From the NCBI RefSeq assembly GCF_938045465.1, contig NZ_CALIBF010000082.1:1-9736 (forward strand): a stretch of 9,736 bases of DNA. Direction: 5' to 3'. This document shows, piece after piece, positions 5,601-9,736 of the stretch (position 1 is its first letter; every line of letters begins with the position of its first letter). A program made the position numbers and the translations under genes. The notes below the pieces were generated by a model that worked only from the letters and a program-made list of their open reading frames with translations, made no database searches and was not told the DNA's origin. The stretch comes from an uncultured Campylobacter sp. (GTDB taxonomy: Bacteria; Campylobacterota; Campylobacteria; Campylobacterales; Campylobacteraceae).

Positions 5601-6707
5601 TCATTGCAGCTTGCCCCTGCATAGTACGGGGATCTTTTCTACGACCTCGCCGCCGCTAACGAGATAGGCGAACTCGTGCAAATTTACGACGGGGCAGATG
5701 TGGTTCGGATAAATTTCGAGCCGATCGCCCACGCGCACGGCGTCTCGCAGCGCTCTGTCGTAGATGATCGCGTGCTCGTCGTAAACGCCATTTATCCACA
5801 CCTCCGTACCCTTTATGCGTCCGAGCCCAGGCGTGGCGGTGAAGCCCTCGGTGCGCCTTTGCTGCGTAAGCCCCTTGGCACCGACGTCGGTGATGATGCG
5901 ATTCGCCGTAGGTCTGCTGATGACGGTCGTAAGGATACTCGCGGCGTTCATCGAATAATCGCCGTACGCCTGCGCCTGAGAGGCGTCCATAAAGATATAT
6001 GTGCCCGGGCGGATCTCGGTGACGCCCTTTAAAATTTCAAAATCGTTGATGAGCGAGGGCGTCGAGCCGATACTAACGACGCGTGCGGGTAGAGCCAGCT
6101 CGCGCGCGATATCCGCAAACTCCAGCGTGCGGCGCTGCGCGGCTAGGTGGATGCGCTCGCATTCGCTCTTATCGGCGGCTTTGTAGGAGTGACCGTCGTG
6201 GGAGAACACGCCGCGGAATTCGATATTTTTGCAGCCTTTTAAAAATTTTATAAACGCCGCAAAATCCTGCTTTTCCACAAAGCCCGAGCGGTTTTCGCCC
6301 ACTTCGATCTCGGCAAGCACGCAGGCCTTCGTGCCGCTGCGCTCAAAGGCGCGCTCTATCAGGCTCACCTGCTCTATGCTGTCGATGCCGAAGCTTAAGT
6401 TTATCCCCGCGCGCAAAAGCGCGATGATGCGCTGAAATTTTAGCTCGCCCGCGATCTCGTTTGCGATAAATATATCTTTCAGCCCGTTTGCCGCCATGAT
6501 CTCGGCCTCGCCCGTTTTGGCGACCGTGATGCCCGCAGCGCCGATGCTCTCTTGCAGCTTCGCGAAATAGGGCATTTTGTGCGTCTTAGTGTGCGGACGC
6601 AGGTTCACGCCCGCGGCGTCTGCGTAGCTTTGCATCTTTTGCAGGTTGCGAAGTACGATTTCGCGGTCGATCAGCAGCGCCGGCGTGTCGATCTCCGATA
6701 CCTTCAT
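5601..6707 (-). CDS. DSD1 / D-threonine aldolase-type PLP enzyme
   Basis: The 368-aa product is a full-length fold-type III PLP enzyme (alanine racemase N-terminal barrel plus D-serine dehydratase-like C-terminal domain). It opens MKVSEIDTPALLIDREIVLRN; RPHTKTHK at 37-44 contains K41, the expected PLP Schiff-base lysine in the family motif RPHxKTHK. Near the C-terminus PNHICPVVNLHE carries H336 and C338, matching the His/Cys metal-binding pair of D-serine dehydratase. Likely reactions are retro-aldol cleavage of D-threonine or a D-3-hydroxy amino acid to glycine plus aldehyde, or dehydration of D-serine to pyruvate and ammonia; sequence alone does not separate these. The start ATG is preceded by a very strong AGGAGGAAG about four nt upstream. 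It stands alone, with spacers on both sides. The function class is secure, the substrate is not. Confidence 0.9.
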   Translation of the reverse strand: MKVSEIDTPALLIDREIVLRNLQKMQSYADAAGVNLRPHTKTHKMPYFAKLQESIGAAGITVAKTGEAEIMAANGLKDIFIANEIAGELKFQRIIALLRAGINLSFGIDSIEQVSLIERAFERSGTKACVLAEIEVGENRSGFVEKQDFAAFIKFLKGCKNIEFRGVFSHDGHSYKAADKSECERIHLAAQRRTLEFADIARELALPARVVSIGSTPSLINDFEILKGVTEIRPGTYIFMDASQAQAYGDYSMNAASILTTVISRPTANRIITDVGAKGLTQQRRTEGFTATPGLGRIKGTEVWINGVYDEHAIIYDRALRDAVRVGDRLEIYPNHICPVVNLHEFAYLVSGGEVVEKIPVLCRGKLQ

Positions 6708-6831
6708 AAGCTTCCTCCTAGTTAAATTTACGAAATTTTAATGCGTCCGCGCTTTAGTAGCTGCGCCCGTTTTGCGGTGGTGAAATTTTAAAATTTAGCG
6801 CGGCTTGCAAAGGGTAAAATTTACCTGTCGC

Positions 6832-6881
6832 TCGCGAATAGCGGAATTTACGCGTTTCTCGCGAAAAATGGAATTTGCGCG
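6832..6881. repeat. Degenerate 27-bp tandem repeat (two units)
   Basis: TCGCGAATAGCGGAATTTACGCG (6832-6854, quoted here only by its core TCGCGAA and GGAATTT) recurs at 6859-6881 as TCGCGAA-AATGGAATTTGCGCG, an offset of 27 bp. A GC palindromic half (TCGCGA) and a GAATTT word alternate in each unit. Confidence 0.6.
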
Positions 6882-6932
6882 CCGTAAATTTGTCGCTGCT
6901 TGCAAAATAATGGCTTACTCGCAGCAAATCGG

Positions 6933-7062
6933 TGCCCTTCGCGAAGCGCCTGAATTTAGACTATAAAATTTTGTTTACGCGTATTAAATTTAGCTTCTCT
7001 TGCAAAATTGCAAAATTAGCGCATCAAATTTAAGGATGCCTTCGCGAAGCGTTTAAATTTAG
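6933..7062. repeat. Dispersed repeat CTTCGCGAAGCG-(N)-AATTTAG, two copies
   Basis: CTTCGCGAAGCG at 6937-6948 and 7040-7051 is identical in both places. With flanks TGC before and AATTTAG after (6933-6959 and 7037-7062) the copies differ at only a few positions. CTTCGCGAAG is itself a 10-bp palindrome. Spacing is 103 bp. Confidence 0.75.
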
Positions 7063-7354
7063 CGAGTAGATTTGCGTTTCCGTGTCGCGCAAAGCAGCGC
7101 AGGCAAAAGCAATACCGCGCGGCGCATGAAAAAGTCAAAATAAAATTCTAAAGTGCGCCGAGTAAAAATCAATATGCGCACCGTACCACTAGGTCGCGGA
7201 ATTTTTAGCTCCGCTTCACGCCGTTTTATTCCTCGCGCTCTGTTTTTCTTGCGGCGCATATTCGCGTTAAATTTTTCGGCGAGCGACCCAGCGGACTAGC
7301 CGTTTTGCGCTGCTGTCTCTGTTTTCGCGCCGCCGCCCGCATTTTTTTGATAAA

Positions 7355-7458
7355 TCTCGTTTGCACCGCTGCCAGTGTTTTTTACTAAAGCTCGTTTTGT
7401 GCCGCACGATGCACATCGCTGCCTATTTTAGTGCCGCCGCTCGTTTCCGCAGCGGCAC
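7355..7458. repeat. Three degenerate CTCGTTT-(N)-CCGC units
   Basis: CTCGTTTGCACCGCTGCC (about 7356-7373), CTCGTTTTGTGCCGCACG (about 7391-7408) and CTCGTTTCCGCAGCGGCAC (about 7440-7458) share the core CTCGTTT followed by a GCCGC/ACCGC block, the first two preceded by T-runs. They are too diverged to call a mobile repeat. Confidence 0.4.
7431..7458 (-). terminator. Hairpin downstream of the VWA gene, possible terminator
   Basis: GTGCCGCCGC and GCAGCGGCAC (7431-7440 and 7449-7458) pair over 10 bp with one mismatch around a short loop. On the - strand it begins about 31 nt after the stop of the VWA gene. The sequence after the stem (TAAAATAGG) has no strong U-run, so it may be an imperfect or factor-assisted terminator, or only one of the local repeats. 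Confidence 0.4.
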
Positions 7459-7489
7459 TTAATTTTAGCGCGCCTTGCTTTGCGCCTTG

Positions 7490-8203
7490 CTATTTTTTGT
7501 CCTGAAGCACCTTGTCGCGCCATTTCGAGTTTGCTTTATTGTCGGTCGCTACGTCTTTGGATATCTCGGCCGCCGCTTCGAAATTTTTACTCACGCCCTC
7601 TTTGGAATTCTCGTATTTTAGGGCGTTTTCGCTTCTGATGCCGATGCTGCGTGCTTCGCTTGCGGCGTCGATATTAGCGCCCAAAAAGATAAATTCCCAG
7701 TCGTATTTCTCCTGCTTGTCGCTAATCATCTTCTTAATCTGCGCTTTGGAGTATTCGCGGCTTGAGTTTTCCATCCCGTCGGTGATGATGACGAAAAGCA
7801 CGCGATTGTTTTTGGCATAGATGTCTGGCACCCGCTCGATACGCGCTATCGTGCTGCCGATCGCGTCTAATAGCGCTGTATTGCCGCCGGCGTAGTACTC
7901 TTTAGACGTTAGGTTTTCGACCTTTTTAAGCGGCGTGCGGTCGTGGATGACGTTAAATTTCGTATCGAAAAGCACGGTCGTGACGCTGGCGTCGATGCCC
8001 TCTTTACGCTCCTTTTCTATCATCGAGTTAAATCCGCCGATCGTATCGCTCTCAAGCCCGCTCATCGAGCCTGATTTATCTAAGATCAGTACCAATTCCA
8101 GGTGATTTGCGCCGTCTTTATGATTGAGTGGCGTCTCTAGCTCTACGCTTTTAGCAAACAGTATGCCCGCAAGCGCGGCAACAAGAAAGATGATTTTTTT
8201 CAT
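7490..8203 (-). CDS. Exported von Willebrand factor type A domain protein
   Basis: The 237-aa product starts at an ATG five nt after AAAGGAG. Residues 1-17 (MKKIIFLVAALAGILFA) look like a signal peptide with cleavage before KSVE, so the protein should be periplasmic. The rest is a single VWA domain: a complete MIDAS metal site is present, with D42-x-S44-x-S46 in DKSGSM, T109 in GGNTALLDAIG and D142 in ITDGMEN. The pattern (LDKSGSMSGLExDTIGGFNSMI, VTTVLFD, IITDGMENSSREY, WEFIFLGANIDA, cited here in parts) is that of the YegL-like vWA proteins common in Firmicutes and Bacteroidetes, usually written without a signal peptide. No membrane anchor, LPxTG or extra domain follows; the C-terminus is Lys-rich. 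It likely binds a protein partner through a divalent metal; the partner is not next to it. Confidence 0.88.
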   Translation of the reverse strand: MKKIIFLVAALAGILFAKSVELETPLNHKDGANHLELVLILDKSGSMSGLESDTIGGFNSMIEKERKEGIDASVTTVLFDTKFNVIHDRTPLKKVENLTSKEYYAGGNTALLDAIGSTIARIERVPDIYAKNNRVLFVIITDGMENSSREYSKAQIKKMISDKQEKYDWEFIFLGANIDAASEARSIGIRSENALKYENSKEGVSKNFEAAAEISKDVATDNKANSKWRDKVLQDKK

Positions 8204-8237
8204 AGGGGCTCCTTTGTTAAAATTTTGTTATTTTACT

Positions 8238-8243
8238 ATTGTA
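8238..8243 (-). promoter_or_regulatory. Probable -10 box of the VWA gene
   Basis: On the - strand the sequence reads CGATACAATAG, giving TACAAT (+ strand ATTGTA) 35 nt upstream of the ATG. No clear -35 is seen, as usual in this group. Confidence 0.4.
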
Positions 8244-8454
8244 TCGCTTAAGCAATGAAATTTTATCGCTAAAGCTTCGCCGCACGCCTTTGCTGGGTAA
8301 ATTTTAATACGAATTTTGTTGCGGAATTTTAACGTATCCTTGCGAGAGACGCCGCAAAATTCCGCGTGATATAGAATTATGCGCGGCGCAGAATTTCACC
8401 GCGAAATTTTAAGGCACAGAATTTTATGCGATATGGAATTTCGCGTGCAAATTT

Positions 8455-8495
8455 ATGCAGCGTGGAATTTTACGACGCAAAATTCCACGCTGCAT
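8455..8495. repeat. Perfect inverted repeat, 17-bp arms and 7-nt loop
   Basis: ATGCAGCGTGGAATTTT (8455-8471) and AAAATTCCACGCTGCAT (8479-8495) are exact reverse complements around ACGACGC. On the - strand it begins 30 nt after the stop of the transporter gene, where a terminator would be expected, and the same structure would form on the + strand. There is no following T-run (AAATTTGCACG on the - strand), so it is not a textbook intrinsic terminator. Two more GGAATTT words follow at once on the + strand. It may block transcription from both sides, act as an RNA 3'-end stabiliser, or be a small mobile repeat. Confidence 0.95.
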
Positions 8496-8525
8496 GGAAT
8501 TTGTGGAATTTGCGCCGCCGCAAAA

Positions 8526-9419
8526 TCAAGCGCCTGCGGATCTGCTCCGTTTTGCGCTGAGGTAGCTTCCGATCTCGCTTATCAAAACGCCTGCGAGGAT
8601 GAGCGCCGCGCCTAAAATTTGCATCGCGCTTAGCCTCTCGCCGCCCACGAATACGCCCATAATACCCGCCGTTACGGGCTCGAGCGTGAAAAACAGAGCG
8701 GTTTTTACGGGCGTCGTGTATTTTTGCATCAAGGCCTGCGCAAAAAAGCCAAAAACCGTTCCCAGCAGGCAGATCACCGCCATCGCGACGAAAAAGCTTC
8801 TATCCATCACCGGCACAATACTGACTCTTTCAAAAAAGATCGCCGCAAAGCAGCAAAGCGCGCTTAGGCAGAGGATCTGTACGTAGGCGATGCCCGCTAC
8901 GTCGCAGCTTTGAACGAAGCGGTTGGTCAGCACGATGTGAAACGAATACGCGCACGCGCAAACTAGCGCCAGCGCTTCGCCCTTGCCGAGGCCTAGCTGC
9001 GTGTCGCCGATGAGATAGAGCCCAGCGATCGCAAGCGCGATGCCCGCGTAGGCGTAGGAGTAAATTTTATGCCTAAACAGCGCCGCGGCGATGAAGGGCA
9101 CGAGCGCGACGTTTAGGCCGATGATGAACGCCACGGAGGAGCTTTGCGCAAATTTAAAGGCGAAGGTCTGCGACGTAAAGCCCGCGAATAAAAACAGGCT
9201 AAGCACCGCGCCGTGCTTGATCTCGCGCGAAGTTATGGCCTTGAGCTTCGGGAAAAATATCGCGCCTGCGATGATGCTCGCGGCGAAAAAGCGCCAAAAT
9301 AGCAGCACGAAGACGTTGTTGCTCGCAAGCGCCTGCGAGGTGGGCAGATACCCGAGCCCAAAAGCGATCGCCACGAAGAGCATTCCGATGTCGGCTCTGA
9401 ATTCCAAACTTTTATTCAT
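8526..9419 (-). CDS. EamA/DMT-family ten-helix transporter
   Basis: The 297-aa product is a full-length drug/metabolite transporter superfamily member with two EamA repeats, each of about five membrane helices. The first starts IGMLFVAIAFGLGYLPTSQAL and contains the LLFWRFFAASII helix; the second starts with GEALALVCACAYSFHIVLTN. The C-terminal EamA signature is clear: TTPVKTALFFTLEPVTAGIM followed by GGERLSAMQILGAALILAGVL. Such proteins export amino acids, nucleotides or metabolites across the inner membrane; the substrate cannot be read. The start ATG lies five nt after AAAAAGGA on the - strand. The C-terminal tail SAKRSRSAGA is basic and cytoplasmic. It appears monocistronic, flanked by RAATTY-rich spacers. 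Confidence 0.92.
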   Translation of the reverse strand: MNKSLEFRADIGMLFVAIAFGLGYLPTSQALASNNVFVLLFWRFFAASIIAGAIFFPKLKAITSREIKHGAVLSLFLFAGFTSQTFAFKFAQSSSVAFIIGLNVALVPFIAAALFRHKIYSYAYAGIALAIAGLYLIGDTQLGLGKGEALALVCACAYSFHIVLTNRFVQSCDVAGIAYVQILCLSALCCFAAIFFERVSIVPVMDRSFFVAMAVICLLGTVFGFFAQALMQKYTTPVKTALFFTLEPVTAGIMGVFVGGERLSAMQILGAALILAGVLISEIGSYLSAKRSRSAGA

Positions 9420-9736
9420 CTGCGTCCTTTTTGAAAATTTAAAGTCGTAATTTTACGAAATTTTAGGTAAAAAATAGGCTAAATTTTGGCGGAGCGATTT
9501 AGAATTTCGGATTTTAAAATCGCGAGTTAAATTTTAAGCGTCCAGCTCGTCTTTTTTGAGCTTGCGTCCGGCTCGTCTTTTTGGGCTTACGGGCGCTTGC
9601 GTTGGGCTCGTTTTTTTTGGGCTTGCGCGCACTTGTTCGCACACTCGTTGCCGCCGCTTCGTTACGCGTAAATTTTATGGCTACTACTCGCGCGATCATT
9701 ACGCTGCTTTGCTACGGCTTTTCATAATTTTATAGC
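9420..9736. other. RAATTY-rich spacer at the right edge
   Basis: No supportable gene is seen in these 317 bp. Near 9450-9465 the - strand has two TAAAAT words that might be the -10 of the transporter gene, but neither is decisive. About six RAATTY words are present. The - strand frame 9514-9699 only translates the local repeat into a Lys/Arg-rich chain and has no good ribosome binding site. Confidence 0.55.
9545..9626. repeat. Three degenerate copies of GCTCGTCTTTTTGGGCTTGCG
   Basis: Copies start at 9545, 9571 and 9606 (spacing 26 and 35 bp), each GCTCGT, a T-run of five to eight, then GAGCTTGCG or GGGCTTRCG. On the - strand this reads as the repeated peptide SARKPKK. The T-runs differ in length between copies, so slippage could contribute. 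Confidence 0.7.

Larger units (their letters stand above)
6708..7489. other. 782-bp gene-poor, repeat-rich spacer
   Basis: I find no supportable gene. A 66-codon - strand frame (7059-7259) has no ribosome binding site and a basic, low-information translation. From 6708 to about 7280 there are some 16 RAATTY words (one per 36 bp), including the perfect 14-nt palindrome AAATTTTAAAATTT at 6783-6796. Short repeats mix GC words (CTCGCGAA, CTTGCAAA, CTTCGCGAAG) with these. From 7340 to 7460 the character changes to T-runs and CTCGTTTT/GCCGC words, ending in a hairpin. The ribosome binding site of the PLP enzyme is at the left edge. Confidence 0.6.
8204..8525. other. Spacer with the highest RAATTY density in the window
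   Basis: The 322 bp between the VWA and transporter genes contain about 15 RAATTY words (one per 21 bp) by hand count, six or more of them as GGAATTT or AGAATTT separated by GC words such as ATGCG, CACCGCG and GCGTGC. It holds the VWA promoter at the left and a long perfect inverted repeat at the right. The + strand frame that crosses it (8379-8615) has no ribosome binding site and simply translates the repeats. Confidence 0.7.

Noticed and set aside
7059..7259. A 66-codon - strand frame with an internal MRRAVLLLPALLC stretch like a signal peptide
   Set aside because: No ribosome binding site before either ATG; the chain is mostly basic and embedded in repeat-rich spacer.
6708..7489. An insertion sequence or tRNA in the long spacer
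   Set aside because: No transposase frame, no terminal inverted repeats with a target duplication, and no cloverleaf or tRNA consensus boxes found by eye.
8379..8615. A 78-codon + strand frame across the inverted repeat
   Set aside because: It translates repeated GAATTT words, lacks a ribosome binding site and overlaps the end of the transporter gene on the other strand.
9514..9699. A 61-codon - strand frame with repeated SARKPKK
   Set aside because: The peptide repeat is explained by the T-run DNA repeat; start context is poor.

Overview
The window looks like chromosomal DNA from a Campylobacter of the higher-GC oral group (C. gracilis, C. rectus or C. showae type). This is inferred from roughly half-GC DNA with very frequent AAATTT-type words, AAGGA-type ribosome binding sites, an extended TATAAT promoter without a clear -35, and the kinds of proteins encoded. 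The species call is a judgement from style, not from a marker gene.

Layout. Positions 1-63 are seven perfect copies of a 9-bp unit, cut by the window edge, possibly the 3' end of an upstream gene. Positions 64-1250 are a long gene-poor stretch dense in RAATTY words that carries a decayed copy of part of the zinc-finger region of the next gene. On the + strand follow a large membrane protein with eight CxxCxGxG motifs (1287-3914), a secreted Sel1/Hcp-like cysteine-rich repeat protein (3953-4585) and a truncated histidine-phosphatase remnant (4754-5044). The remaining genes are on the - strand: an endonuclease V-type pyrimidine dimer glycosylase (4961-5401), a DSD1/D-threonine aldolase-type PLP enzyme (5601-6707), a secreted von Willebrand A protein (7490-8203) and a ten-helix EamA/DMT transporter (8526-9419). 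They are separated by long spacers (199, 782, 322 and 317 bp) of the same RAATTY-rich character.

The two most notable signals are as follows. (1) The 1287-3914 protein joins a doubled DnaJ-type zinc-finger array, a long low-complexity linker, three membrane helices and a C-terminal peptidoglycan-binding-like motif. Charge distribution puts the fingers in the cytoplasm and the C-terminus in the periplasm. It is followed 38 nt later by an exported repeat protein, so the two may form an envelope-linked pair. (2) RAATTY (AAATTT, AAATTC, GAATTT, GAATTC) occurs by hand count about once per 37 bp across the spacers, far above a chance expectation near one per 900 bp. It is much rarer in folded coding domains but is again dense in the disordered linkers of the large protein. 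RAATTY is the site methylated by the C. jejuni DNA-uptake methyltransferase CtsM as I recall it, so the spacers may act as self-DNA marks.

Apart from the two-gene + strand unit, the genes look like independent single-gene units; no shared pathway is evident among the - strand genes.
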